A stretch of 64,000 bases of DNA from Alnus glutinosa (GCF_958979055.1 NC_084899.1:23565501-23629500); one strand, 5' to 3'. Counted from the first letter of the stretch, positions 36,368 through 49,300 are shown. The notes: generated by a model not told the origin, from the sequence alone. Translations and numbers: made by a program.

Positions 36368-37165
36368 GGAATAGTTATTTTTCAAAATAAATAAATAAAA
36401 TAAGAGGAGTCTTATCACGTTGTCGTCCTTTCTTTTCTTTTATTTTTTTCTCTGGCAGCTCAAAAGCAGACTTTTGACTAGGTGGAAATGTTTAAAAAGC
36501 TTACTTTGACCAAGAGGAATTTTTGGCTTCTGGATAACTTGCCAACTTCCCAGGATGGTTCCTGGAAAGCATGCAGAAGCCAACATGGCTGCTAGGGGGG
36601 ACACCTCAGGCTAAGGCTCAAAGAACAATTAGCATCCTCTTGAAGTATGCAAAACAGATATACATTGTATCGATATGAGTAGCAAAGGAAATCCGACTAG
36701 GTTGAATCCAAGTACTATAAAAACCAAACGAAATAGATGCAGTTGTGACATACTAGTTTTCTATTCCTTCCCAGCATTTATATAGCAAATAGGTGATTTG
36801 TCTTAGCTATTTTCATGTTAAATTACTATTTATTCGAAATTTTTATTTATAAAAAGTGTTAGATTTAATCATTTAATTAATATTTTAGCAATCCCCCTCA
36901 CGTGTGAAACCAGACAATACGTAAAATATTTTAATTAAAATGATGTAAACTGCGAGAGTCAGGATTCAAACTCCTAACTTCTATTCTGACACCATGTTAA
37001 ATCGTCACTTATCTAAAAACCGTAAGCTCATAAAAAATGATAGACTTAATCATTTAATTAATATTTTACCTCGAATAATATGCATTTCCTCTAGTGACAA
37101 TCAATTTACAAGTGACCACCAATCATACTGAGGGGATTTTCCCACCAAAATTTAGATAGATGGAG
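35791..37165. other. Resumed RLK upstream flank (matches 14093-15265)
   Basis: From CCCAATTTCGTACAAATG onward the sequence again matches the gene 2 upstream block, showing that the material at about 31498-35790 replaced or interrupted it. Homology fades near 37165. It holds one extra insertion (35912-36176) and a TA run at about 36337-36361. No gene seen. Confidence 0.7.
35912..36176. mobile_element. TIR miniature element present in only one duplicon
   Basis: About 265 bp bounded by GGGGTGCGTTTGGTAAA and TTTGCCAAACAAGCCCC, imperfect terminal inverted repeats (13 of 17 positions). It is AT-rich and non-coding. The matching place in the gene 2 block (near 14217) is an uninterrupted GAATTGAGGTTTCTG. 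The target duplication is too short or blurred to assign a superfamily. Confidence 0.75.
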
Positions 37166-37810
37166 ATACAACTTCTAATTTGTCATATTAGCATACAATT
37201 AAGAGTTACATTAAGCAAAGCTTGCAATTTTTGTTCAATGGTCTTATCAAATATGGCCAATATATTTGCTACAATTCTTGATTGTCCTCGTTACTTCTGC
37301 TGCTACTGTACAAGATCTAGATCTGCATCAATTGTGAGATGAACGACAACAGGATCGCCTACTGACCATCTTTTAATGTAATGGCCTTCCCCAAAATGAA
37401 GAAATATTTAAGAAATATTTCACTGAACTGGATTTGCTCCTTCCATCTATACTGTCTAGTGGTCGAGTATCAGGGTACTAACTCAGAGGCTATCAAACTG
37501 TTGAAACCATAGGGCATTGTAGTTCTTTCTGGCTGCAACTTTAGAAGGGGTATAAATGTTTCTTCGGATTTGTTCAATAATCTGTGTAGTGCATGGCGCA
37601 TAGAATGGAAAGGCAGAAAAAATTGTTGACTGTGCTAGTTTAGTTAAAGCTATAGCAGGGGGACAGGATCTTTTACCCCATCTCCAAGTTAGCAGATGTG
37701 GTAGCATGACTTCTTGGAATGGATGAAGGTGAAACAAGGAGATTCATATAACTAAAAACCAACAACAACATACTGAACTGTGTTAGAACCAGCTTCTATG
37801 AAACTTGAAC
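37166..37810. other. 3' flank of the hydroquinone reductase gene
   Basis: No protein family recognised. An 84-codon minus-strand frame (37483-37737) shows no motifs and is likely untranslated or intergenic sequence. Confidence 0.5.
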
Positions 37811-40328
37811 CTACATAGATTTACTCCCTGCAAATGAAAGCGATTCTCTGTCATGAGGCCTGGAGAGGACTTCATGCTCGCAACCTAAAGGCATGACAGG
37901 TTGAATGCTGCCTGGATTCAGTGGAAAAAGCGTTTTGTAGTAACCATCCATAATGGCCATAAAATTGCAAGTTTCTGCGACCTTAGGAATCTGTTCATAA
38001 TAGACATGCAACACTTATTATACAGAAAAATTAAATCATTAAGCTTAAGGAGTAACATTCTTAAACAAAATTTTGGGCAGCAATATCTTGTATCAGTAGA
38101 CTATAGTACAATTATAGTCTCATCTGAGAGGTGGTTGCAAGTAGTATTTTCCTGTTAGTCCATTGTTGCAAAACGGGCGCCTTTAATTTAAATAGTATGT
38201 CCCCTTCTCAATGGATAACCATTTGCCACCACTGGGAAATTTGTTCTCATCTTAAATTGAAAATTGAGATGATTTTAATTATACCAATAGAAACCAAGTC
38301 ACACAAGCACCCTTGTTCATGTTCCTAGTCGAAGGGCAGAGGTGCCAGACTCAGTAAGCAATCAAGCAAGACAAAGTAACAAACCATATCATAAATGCAT
38401 TAGCGGATAAATGTGCAAAAGGAATGTTGTTTGCAAGAAAATGACAACATCATGTCATGCAGCAACCAAGGATCTCGCATGGTTCGGTAACAGCATGAAC
38501 GCCCCAAGTGTGTAAATTTTTACTAGCTTTCTTCATTACAAAATAGTTCCCTCTCCATTTCAAGTCATTTTATGGTCAGGATTTTGTTTTGTTACATCTA
38601 ATAGTATACTTACTGTCACATTATTTAAAATTTTAAATGACGTGGCAATATATATATACCATATGACAACATATACACTATTAGATCTGTGCAATCTAAT
38701 ATTGACCATGAAATAGTTAAATGAAATGGAGAGGATCTTGATCCATTCATTATAGATGCCAAAAGCAGTAGGCCACTTATTACAAATAACAACCTAAGAA
38801 ATAAGAATTCGTTTAATGACCCACATGCATTACAATCTATTATATGTTGTCCATATGGCCTAGCCTGTCTACCTCAAAGTTTCCCAATAGAGTTGCTATT
38901 CCAGCTTCCAAAGTAATAAAAATATAAATTCAAGTTCTGGAGAAAAATTCTACTTTCTTAGCCTAACACTAAACCCAATTATCCCATGAATTCTAAACCA
39001 TTGAAGTACAAGACAAGGAAATAGCCACTAAGCAAAAGTGAGTACCTGGTAAATGTCACGCATATAGGCATGAAGATTGGGATACTCGAGTAGCTTCTTC
39101 TTGGTGCACTTGAAGAGGACATTGTACACAAGATCGAACCGAATCAAAGTGGTAAACAGGCATATATCTGCAAGGGTCAATGCACCTCCACACAAGTAGC
39201 GGAAACTACCCAAGTGATCATCTAACATCTCCAATGTACTGAACAACTCATTCACCGCCGTATTGTATGCCTCTTGGCTTTGAGCAAACCCACATCTGCC
39301 AAAATGCAATATCATAACACATTCAACATGTCACACCAATCCAAGCACATGACCATTCTCTTCCATGTAAAGAAAATTCCAATAAAACCCAAATAAATCA
39401 ATGAAATGCTTGATACCGCTTTTACTACAATCCTTTACAAAATCATGCGACAATATCTTAATAGTAAAAAAAAAAATCAAGATATCATGTCAGCTTGCAA
39501 GAAAGACTGTAATAGCTCGGGCATTTCTTACCTGTAAACCCCATTATTGACAGTTGGGTAAATTATGCGATTCCATTCCTCAATCTTTCCCTTCAGTGGC
39601 TCCGGGGATAGATTTAAACCTTGATTGCCCGCTATCCCGTTTAGTCCCGAATTGAACAATTCAATTATATCGTAACTCTCATTGCAGACCACCTCTTTCC
39701 TTTGCACATCCCACAGCATTGGCACGGTGGACCGCCCATCATACCCTCCTCTCCTGAGCTTATAAACCTCTCTCAGATTTCGGCACCCATTGGCATAGTC
39801 CCGCGTCGGGACGAGGACATCCCTATCCGCGTATGGGATATCCTTGAATTCCCACGAGCCATCAACTCCCGGGGAGGCTATTGAGACGGGCACGGCCTCT
39901 TCGAGGCCCTTGAGGGCCCGGACTATGAGGGTCCGGTGGGCCCATGGGCAGGGGAGGCCCACGTAGAGGTGAAGAGCGGTTGGGCTTTGGCGGGTAAAGC
40001 CGGTTGCACGGAATCTGGAGGTGGGTCTGGAGTAACCGCCGGAGGGATCGGAGGGGGCGAGCTGGGACATCATGAGCTGCCACGCGGAGTGCCAGGCGGT
40101 GCGGACGGTGGAGATTAGGAGGCCCGGCGGGAGGGATGGACCCCAGAGGAGATTGGTTATGGAGGTGAGGAGAGAAGGGTTTGGGGGTGGGGGGTTTTGG
40201 TTCAGGGACATTCTGGTTGTGCTGACGTGGCATGAGGTGGCGGGTTTGAGATTGGAGAGGTTGGGGGTTTTCTTGGGTGGTGGTGGGATGGGGAGGAGGT
40301 GGGGGATGAGGAGGGAAGTGTTGGGCAT
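37811..40328 (-). CDS. Glutathionyl-hydroquinone reductase (Xi-class GST, ECM4/YqjG type)
   Basis: Reduces glutathionyl-hydroquinones to hydroquinones, releasing oxidised glutathione. Three exons: 40328-39532, 39295-39046 and 37990-37811, with GT-AG joins that keep frame (VNNGVYR|CGFAQSQ, MRDIYQ|IPKVAETCN), giving 408 residues. The thioredoxin-fold N-domain has the family motif GLPCPWAHRTL with catalytic Cys127, then DGRSTVPMLWD and NESYDIIELFNS. The helical C-domain has the GST-like LCGGALTLADICLFTTLIRFD. Length and order fit the plant family. The first 60 or so residues are rich in Pro, Ser and Thr and could be a transit peptide, as in plastid members. An in-frame Met40 is an alternative start. 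Start region GC is high; the rest is ordinary. A retroposon lies about 150 bp upstream of the ATG. Confidence 0.9.
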
Positions 40329-40481
40329 TTTTGTTCAGTTCGCCAGTAAGCTGTAGCTTAACCAAAATAATGTAAAAAGATTTAGTATAGCTATTTGTGT
40401 TATTTTTTAAAATAATTGCTCTAGATAAGAATTTAATTATCATTGCATTAAACAAACAATTTAAAATATAAAATACTTTTA

Positions 40482-41593
40482 TGGGAAGTACAAGGTTAGA
40501 GAGTGAGAGTCTCGTTTCTTTTATAGAGAGAGCTAGAGCTTTAACATTTTTGTGCCGGGGGAGGGAGGCTTCACGCCACCCTCATCTTGAAGTTGGTCCC
40601 CCTAGCCTTTCTAAGGTTAGGATGGTTTTTTTGGCCCTCCCCGGTGTGAACCAGTGGAGGTTAGATGTCTTCTGGTTTTTAGGCTGTGGAGTTTTGTTTC
40701 TCTTGACTTGTATCGGTGGTGGTTGTTGTTTCTCATAACTTTTAGAGCTATGGAGCTTTTTCTTCTCTTTCTGTTGCTCTCTTTTTTTGGCAGGAGCTAC
40801 ACTAGCAATTGGTTGAGGAGAGCGGTCGTTCGTGGTGTGTCTCCAGCGAAGGTATTGTCTGGTCGTGCAAAATTTGGAGATATCTTTGGAGCTAGATTTT
40901 TTTTTATCTTCAGCTGGTTTTCTCTTGACACGCGCTCTTTCGTGGTGGTCGCCGGCTTCTTCCAGTCCGGTTGTGTCAAGCCACGGTCGTGGTGGTCCCT
41001 CCTGCTCGGCGCATGGCTAGCACACGTCAAGGAGTTTTCTCTCGCTGAACTAGTGTGTGAGGGCCACAGCCTGTCGTTTCCGGTGGTGGTTGGTGGATCG
41101 ATGTTTCCGAATGTGGGGCTTTTGAACACGGCGCGTGCCCTGCACGCACCGACTCCAATGACGGCACGTATCTTGCACGCGCCGGTTCTGGTGACGACGA
41201 TTTTCGACGCTGGTTGTTTTGTGGTTATCACGCAGCTTTTTGTATTATTATTTTTTTTGTACATCATTGTCTCTGTTCACAGTTTACCTTTGTAATTGAC
41301 TGTAAATTATTTGGGCATTTTATGTGGCTTGCAAGCTAGACCAGACCCTCTCATTTTAGTTGGGTTGTGCTTCGGTGTAAAGAGAATACCTAATTGTTTG
41401 TTCATGCAATTTTAGTTTGTTGCTTAGGAAGCTGCTTTAAGTTAGGTTTGTTCATAACTTAGTGGTTAGGGATTCTGTATCTCTATTCACTACCTTGAGC
41501 CTACGGACGTGTGTTGGTAGCTTTCGAGATGGTAGTTTACCTTCGGGCTTATTATTAATGGAAGTTCCAACTCTCATTCAAAAATATATATAT
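40482..41593 (+). mobile_element. 1.1-kb retroposon with 10-bp target duplication
   Basis: AATACTTTTA occurs immediately left (40472-40481) and right (41594-41603) of a 1112-bp segment that ends in an A/T-rich tail (TTCAAAAATATATATA). Flanking direct repeats of this size and an A-rich 3' end are the marks of target-primed reverse transcription. A 213-codon frame inside (40654-41295) has no recognisable domain. The body is GC-richer than its surroundings. It could be a 5'-truncated LINE, a long SINE-like element or a retrocopied transcript; I cannot tell which. Confidence 0.65.
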
Positions 41594-41603
41594 AATACTT
41601 TTA

Positions 41604-42280
41604 ACCGCTATTTCATATTTGCTACCCGCATATGGCATCCGTATTCTCTTTATATATAATATATATTATATACATCTATATTTAATTAAATTTACTAAAA
41701 CGACGTCGTTTTGAATTTTATAAGTTTATGACATTTAGGTTATGTTAGGTTTTTTTTTCTATTATCTCAAAGTTATACCTCACTACATTTACTTTTTCTT
41801 TGGATAATTTAAATCCCGATTACTCTATGAAACAATGATCTTTTATGGCTGATAATCGTGAATTGTGTAACAAGTGAAATATTAATTTATTTAAGCTTGC
41901 ATATAGTAATAACCACATTATTAATCTTGTATATAGATTTAGATAGTAATGAAAAACGTCAATTATCTCATATGCGGATAATAATCGCATCTAATAACTG
42001 CAATAGTAGCGCGGATGCGGATGCGGATGCGGATGCGAATACGAATGCGAATACGAATGCGGATACGAATGCGAATACGAATGCGGATACTTAAAAGTGA
42101 TATACGCATTATGTGAATACAACATCATTTTAATAAAGGTCGTAATTCCAGAGGAATTAATACCGCAGGGCATAGAGGGAAAGGTCATAAGTGTCTATAT
42201 CGTAAAATTAATTTTTGACGAAAATACGAATATTGCTAATAAGCGTATCCGCATTTTCACTTATAATTAGTAGAAGGTGA
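41604..42280. repeat. Dispersed element rich in GCGGAT, copy 1
   Basis: It aligns by eye with 53541-54113, sharing CTCTATGAAACAATGA, GAATTGTGTAACAAGTGAAA and AATTTATTTAAGCTTGCATA. Copies of CGCATCCGCATTTTCAC-like sequence near the ends suggest a hAT-like miniature element, but termini are not clean. It contains the minisatellite at 42011-42090. Confidence 0.6.
42011..42090 (+). repeat. GCGGAT/GCGAATAC minisatellite
   Basis: 80 bp made of GCGGAT hexamers passing into GCGAATAC and GAATGC variants. In the related copy near 54060 the same place has only one or two such units, so expansion is specific to this copy. Confidence 0.9.
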
Positions 42281-42563
42281 CCACCACGTGACGTTTTCTT
42301 TCTCTTCTTAATTTTAATTTTAATTTTTTTCAAGTAGTGTTCTATATATGTAAGGTTTTTCAAAATAAATTAGTGTACTGAATTGAAAACATTTTTTCAA
42401 ATGTAGATCACATAAAAAAAGACATTTAAAAATAAATTTACTTCTTTCTCAAACCAAAAACACAATAAATTCTCAAAAATACATTAAAAAAAAATCAATA
42501 TTTTTAATTTATATGTTTATTTATATTGATTTATACATATGATTGCCCATTAAAGATTTATTG

Positions 42564-42754
42564 CGAACTCAGCGGCACATACGCTTGCAAAAGAGGAAAT
42601 TCAGTTTGTCGCAGATCGAGTTTGGCTTGATTGTTATCCGAATAGTATTAGAGAGATTGTAATTTCAGAGTTACCTACTCTGATCCATTAAGAGTTTTAT
42701 GCTCTTGTTGTTTACCCGTTTAATGAATGAAATCAGTATGAATGTTTATCAAAA
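42564..42754 (+). mobile_element. 5'-truncated LINE, RNase H tail
   Basis: A 191-bp insertion between perfect 12-bp direct repeats AAAGATTTATTG (42552-42563 and 42755-42766). It encodes NSAAHTLAKEE followed by WLDCYPNSIREIV, the C-terminal RNase H-like tail of plant L1-type LINEs, then a stop, a short 3' end and an A run. The target duplication, A tail and severe 5' truncation are diagnostic of LINE insertion. Confidence 0.85.
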
Positions 42755-42766
42755 AAAGATTTATTG

Positions 42767-43072
42767 ACCATCGTTCAAAAAAAAAAAAAATTTTTTTGAC
42801 CATTTGTGACAACCTGTAAAAATACTAGTCACATATTTGTTATTACTTTAAAAGAATTAGTAAAATTATAATTAGAGTTTTCTAAAATAATTTATAAAAC
42901 TCAATTTTATTTAATAAGAAATTAGTTTTAAATTATTTTAAATATATATGTTTAAATTAAAGTTTCGTACATACAGACAGTCAGATATATAGTAAACGAA
43001 ATCTATTGATAATCCAGGATTAATGGTACTAATTACTGAAGAAAAGAGAATGGTAAAAGTACCATCGTTGAG
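42767..43072. other. AT-rich upstream region of the FANCF-like gene
   Basis: Poly-A and AT-rich sequence, no gene seen. GC rises from about 43060 into the promoter. Confidence 0.5.
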
Positions 43073-43081
43073 GGCGGGAAA
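43073..43081 (-). promoter_or_regulatory. E2F-type site upstream of the FANCF-like gene
   Basis: GGCGGGAAA (minus strand TTTCCCGCC) is an exact canonical E2F-DP site about 227 bp upstream of the ATG at 43308. Plant DNA-replication and repair genes commonly carry such sites. Support is motif and position only. Confidence 0.45.
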
Positions 43082-43307
43082 CCCAGGAAGCCTACCGCAG
43101 ACGCTGTATACATGTAGCCCTTCTATTTTCTCCGTGCATTTTTTTCTCCACAACTGCTGTACTGTTCAAATCCAACCAATCATCCAGACTCAGACTGGGC
43201 CTTTCTTCACTTGTCCACTAGCTTGAGGTAATTTTTGCGCGTATCAGAGAATCTAAAGCCAAGTATTATCACTGGGGGACTGGGTTTTTCAGAGGGCTTG
43301 GAAGAAG

Positions 43308-46300
43308 ATGGGCTGGAACCACCCGGACATTAGCTTGGAGGAAATGGTGAAACTGACAAAAGGGTTCGTAGATATACTGATTCTGGCATCTGGGTATCAA
43401 TCCTCTGGTCGTCTTGCCCACTGGGATCCCCAAAACATCAAGAAAGCCTTTCAGTGGGGCCTCTTCTTTGAAAATGTCAGTATACATATGCTTGAGTGTG
43501 TGCCTGTGGGTGTGTTTGTGTTGTTGGATTACTGGTTTTATGGAATATCACTAGGAATCTCTTAGATATTGAGATTGATGATCAGGCATATGAGGCGGGT
43601 TTCTGGGTTTCCTAGCCCATATATATATATATATATATTTTTTTTTTCACATTCATTGTGAATAAATATTCCATAATCGAAATTACAACTATAAGAAAAA
43701 TAGGAAAGAAAAAACAAAATTTTCAAAATTTGATTTTGCCTCTACGAAGTGTAGGAACTTATTATCATGAGAGATTTTATGTTGGTGGCAAGATGTTAAC
43801 TGGCTCGTTATTTTATTTTATTACTATTATTTTTTGTACATTTGCATTTATGCTGTTCTATGGATTTCCACAAGTTCTTGGGAGATAGAAAGATACTCTT
43901 TTTACTTTGCGCTAATATTTCTGTTAGTTGATGACATAGCAGTAAGAAGTTTTCTCTGTATATGATGCTCTCCTGATTTTATAAACCCTTTATTGGTTTC
44001 TCGGTGGTGGGATACTTGCTATGGATTGCTGATTTTTTAGTAGGGTACATTGTGTTTATTGTATCGATCATGGGTGTATATATGTCTGATTTTTCTGCTG
44101 CAACTAATAGCATAATGTGTTTACATGTGTTATCTCTTTTCTGATTGAAGTTCAAGTTTGTTTTGATTTTTTCATCAGGTTATGCATCAATTCCTTTGCT
44201 TTTAGCTGGGGTAGCATAACTGCAGTTTTTTTTTGTTTTCCTGGTAATAATGGGTAACCTTCTTAACAATAAAAAAAAATGTCTAGGTGTTTAGCCGTTT
44301 GAGCAACTCAGATGTTTACCAGGAGTCATTGGAGGAACTTGATGCAGCTCTATCTGAAATGACTTCCAATGCTTCTTTCCCTCAGGTTGTGGATAGTATT
44401 TCTTTCTTCAATTTTTTTATTTTTTTATTTATTTTTATATATATACCTTGATTTTAGAACTAATCAGATTACTTGTGACAATGTGATTGCTTTGTTATAT
44501 AAAAAAAAAAGGGTCTTGCACATCTGACGTCTGCTACTCTTACCAAGGCACGGGGATTTGTATTAGAACATTTTATCCAAACTTTACCTTTAAGGGATTC
44601 ACATCTCAGAGCTTTTCTGACCGCAGTCATTGAGATGGAGCTTGATGAACTATCAGAAACAGAGCATGATTGCCTAAATGCATATCTGAACAAGTTGACT
44701 CTGCAGAATACATCACTTAACTCAATTCCAGATGACAGGGGTTTCACGAAGGATTTAGTTATTTCATCCCCAAACATTGCTTCAATTAACAAGATTGAAA
44801 AATGCATTGGTGATGATTTTACAAGGTATGCTGTTCAAGAGATCTTCAAGAGGCGGTGTGCAGTGTCTTGCATATCAACAGTTGAGACAGGCTTGAATAC
44901 TCTCTCAAATGTCATCGGACATAGCAGTCAGTCTGATAGTAATTTACTCAATGAACAACTAAAGAATGAAAATGCTTTAATGTAAGTTAATATTGTATTG
45001 AGTATTTTTTTCAGCGCTAAAAATGCCCTTTAGTCCATTGCTAAACCCTTCTTCTTCTTTCTTTCTTTCTTTCTTTTTTTTTTTTCTTTTTTTTTTAAAT
45101 TTTTTTTTTTTTAATGTTGCTATTAAGTCCACTAAACTTTCATAAAATTCTATGTGGTGCTCAGGTCCCTAGACCTATAAAATCAATTTGATTATTGCAA
45201 ATTTCAAGTTATGATAGAAAAAGTCAATTTTTTGTTCCTCTTCAACAAAATTCTTAAAACGACAACCTTATCTCTCGGTAGTTTAGTTAGTGCATCTGTT
45301 TAGAAGCATTTAAATAGGCGTTTAAGAAAATGCCTCCATTTGCTATGTCTATGGAAGTGGAAATTACTTGGAGCTTGTAACTGGTATGTAGACAATGATT
45401 TTAAGATTCGGTTTAAATATGTTGGGAGTTTATATGGTTGTAACAAATGTTTTCTCACGTATCAGATCTTGGTTTAACAGGGTAATACCCAATACATAAT
45501 CAGAAATTTTCTGGACTGAGTTTTTAACAACTATGTGTTGAGATATAGCTACTGTAGCAGTTGCTACTCAAGAACATATTGTGGATCATGGCTGTTCTCA
45601 TTCATGTCGCAGAATGTTGACTTTCTTTACTATATTCAAGAGATAAAAGTTGATAAAATCTGCTTTACCGGTTGGCATCATCATATGTCCTGAGAAATTA
45701 CATGTTAATGTTTACCTGTTTCACAGCTGTTGCATCTGAAGACCTGGTTGGCCTCAATAAAAGACACTGATAGCATAGTTAATGCTGAACTTGGAGATGT
45801 CATGTGTTTTTTTTTTTTTTTTTTTCTCCATTATAATATTCCTTTTCTAAGAATTTTAGTACCCTTGATTTGCTTGAGAGCTCATAGACCTTCCACGCTA
45901 GCAGTTTAACAACAGATTTTTTTTTATTATTTATTTATTTATTTTTTTGAATAGTTTAACTCAGAAGTTTGTTTATAACTAACACAGAATTTTGTTTATA
46001 TTGATTTTTGCCAATCACTGAAGATAAATAGAAGTGGTGACATTTTGTGAAACCATAATATGCCCTTATTCTTTAAGAAAATGGCTTAGAGACTCATTCA
46101 ATGATAAAAACGAAATTGGTTCTTTCAGTTCTTGTTGTTATTAGAAAGGGTCAATTCTATTTCATAAGATATTCAAGAGTTCTTAAGTGAATTTTATTTT
46201 GTTGCTGCTGTGTGCTAATCAACTTGCCTTATGGTATGTAGTTTGTTGACATTTTTCATGAATATTGTATTGAGTCAGATTGGCCGGACAAATCTTCATG

Positions 46301-49300
46301 ACTTTACTGGTAAGGCCTGAAAGGGATGTATTTGACTTTCTTATTCAGAAATGTAGAACTGTTGCTGGAGTTCATCACGTGGAAACACTGGAAATCAAGG
46401 ATTCTCTCATATTTTCTTGATAAGAGAACTGTTAGATTAGTCTCAGGTGCCAGCTTGATATTTTCTGCTCCTAAGGTTCAGTGGATACAAATTTTTCAAG
46501 GGCTAAATATTTCAGCCAAAAACAGTGAGAATGATTCTATTGAAATAATTGTAAGTCAGTTAAATTCTTGAAACAAATTATAGAAACATATTTCCCATAG
46601 TTCAATGTTGATTTGTTAAAGGTTTGATTTTTCTCCAGCAATTTCTATCACACATATGCATGCTTGCTATGTAGTTGCATCAGAAAAGCTGAAAGGGCTT
46701 CCCAATGTTGTAATTTATTGCAAGGTTGAAGGAAGAAAGCTCCAATCTATCAATGTTGCTTAAATTGCCCAATCACAGACATAATGAATGTATTGGTAGT
46801 TGAGGTGCTTGTCTTTGAGGATCCTATACCTGTCCAAGTCTCACTTTGCTTCTAATATCATACATATTTTTTATACTTAAATTGGGTACTAGCATTATGC
46901 AAAATTACACCAGATGCGTCAAGGTACTGCTCCCTAGGCTAGCCTTTGAGGCTACAGAACTTAGTAGCCCACGGCATAAGCTTTTTAATTTTGTTATGAG
47001 ATTGGAAACAAACATTCACCGTTCTACAGGTTCTTGCCTCACATGTATTAGGTGACCAGAGTATCAAGTTATGGTACAAACTTTCTTTGTTTAGGTTTAT
47101 TAGGACTGAGAATATATTAAATTCTCTCTCTCTCCCTCTCTCTCCCCCCTTCTTCTTCCCAAACCCCTTTTATATCTCATGCTATTCAGTAATGCTTATG
47201 TCGAATTCTGTGATCTATGAGTTGGTATAGAAATTAAATGGGTTTGAAAGTTACCTTACTATTAGAAAAAAGGTATGGAGCTGTATTTTTGAAGTGTTAT
47301 CCGGCCTGGGTTGTGGCTAATCAAGTCATATCTTATAGCTGTATGTTTCAATTTCAGTGCAGTGGAATAGAAAACATATTATTTTCTACTTGTTTAAGAT
47401 ATCAAACCTTGCTCTTACATGTGAGTGGGGTTTGATCAAGTAACATTGTTTTTATGTTCCTTGTGGGACTGCTACTCACTGCTTGTTCAAGCTTGATTTT
47501 GTTCATATAGGGATGTATATAGATAATTCTTTGCAAGACTTGCAAATGGATCTAACCTTTAAGAGTATATTTTCCAGATAGTGATTTCCTAATTATATTT
47601 ATACCTAGTTTATTTCATTGAGACAGGAGCTCTTGTTACTTGGATGCATTGCAAGCAGATGGAATTGTCTAATTGAACATTTCACATCTGTTTCTTACTA
47701 TTCCCGTACTATCCCAGAGCAATATAATGAGCTGTGCAACTTGGTTTTGGGAAGATCTCAAAGCCTTAATTCAATTAATTCAAAGGTATCTGTTATACTT
47801 AAGATGAGTTTGGAGTAAAAGATAGATATGCATATCTTAATAAGTTACATGACTCTCTAGTCTGCTGATTCTTATTGAGATGTGTTTCTAGGAATGTATT
47901 TGCATTTGTCAATAATCTTAATCTTGTTCTGGCCATTTACTACCATATTCAGTTTTTTAAAGCTTCATTTTCTTTATCCACTATCTTCTATATGTAGGAT
48001 GGGCCTTTGCTTCTATGCATAAATTCCTTTGAGGTAGATGGCCTATTCCACCTACTTGTCTTGACTTTGTGGTCGATGCGAGAACATGTGCTGAACAAGA
48101 CTAATGCAAACTTTCATTTCTCCTATGCTAATTTTTCCAATTTTGATATGTTTTTACTAAAATCCTATGAGGTTCAAGAATATCTGAGAAATTTTTGGGG
48201 ATTTAATGTTATAGGTTCATTAGCTTACTTGTTACTTCGAGAGTTGATGAATGTTAGTAAGGATTTATTAACATTTCAACTTCACCACCTAAGGCAGACA
48301 TTTATCATAATAAGGGCTTAGGTAGAATGACTTCAAAGCCATTTTCATGTCGAAGGGCAGGTCAGGCTCTCCACTGAAAAAGAATCACAATGCCCTTGAT
48401 TGGCAAATAGCCTGCTTCAGTGGGGGGCTAATGTCTTGGAAACGGATGCCTGCCCAAGTAAACCTGTTGTCACCTTTGCTGATGCTTACAGGAAGTGGAA
48501 GCCTGACTGGAGGAAGCACTAAAAGGGCAGCTGACCTAATGCTTTAGGCTGGCCTGGTTTATGCAGGCTCTAAGGTATAGGGAGCTTTTTATCATAGTGC
48601 ATGGTATTGGTGGTACTGTCCTGCTTGTGGCAGCAAAGATGACCTGAGGTTTTGGTGGCTAAAGTTTGGAGCTATCTTTCACAAATCTGTAGAAATGCGC
48701 TGGTTAAGAATGACTCTGCTACGTCAGTGTAATTGGGAGGGAGGCCTGCATGGCTGCACCTTTGCTTATGATAATTGTCACATCGTGTGAAATTGAGCTG
48801 CATCTGCAGTTGCCCTTTCAACCATAGCAAGCATTTGTTCTAGAAACTACATCCACCTGGAGCTCAGTAGGCTTCAAATTTGCAAATACCATATAATGCG
48901 AACTATGCATCAATTTATCAAGAGAAAAGAAAAACCCCAATATGCCTGAACAATTATGTATACCATCATACTAAATTTTACAACTATAAAGAAGTTGTCT
49001 TTTATCTAGTATGAATATCGATTGGGGATTTCAAATTTCTCTGTGCTCATAACATTTGTATACAGAATATTTATTGGTTCTATTTCAGTTATCTAATTTG
49101 GTTTGAAAATTATTGTTTACTATAAGAATAACTCATGTGGTTCTTTTTCTACTGATCAAATTCCTGAATAGTTGATCTGTATGTGTTCTGAAACAAGTGC
49201 ATTATACAAGCAATAAGGAAGTTTTGCCAGAGCGAAATGTTGACATTTCTAATCCAGATTTGTCATGTTTATATCTTGGATTCATTGTATATTGTTTTTT

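Noticed and set aside
40654..41295. 213-codon plus-strand frame as a gene
   Set aside because: It lies wholly inside the retroposon, overlaps an equally open minus frame and has no recognisable motif.
44469..44807. 112-codon minus-strand frame opposite FANCF exon 3
   Set aside because: It is antisense to a well-supported exon and runs into the intron poly-A; a coding shadow.
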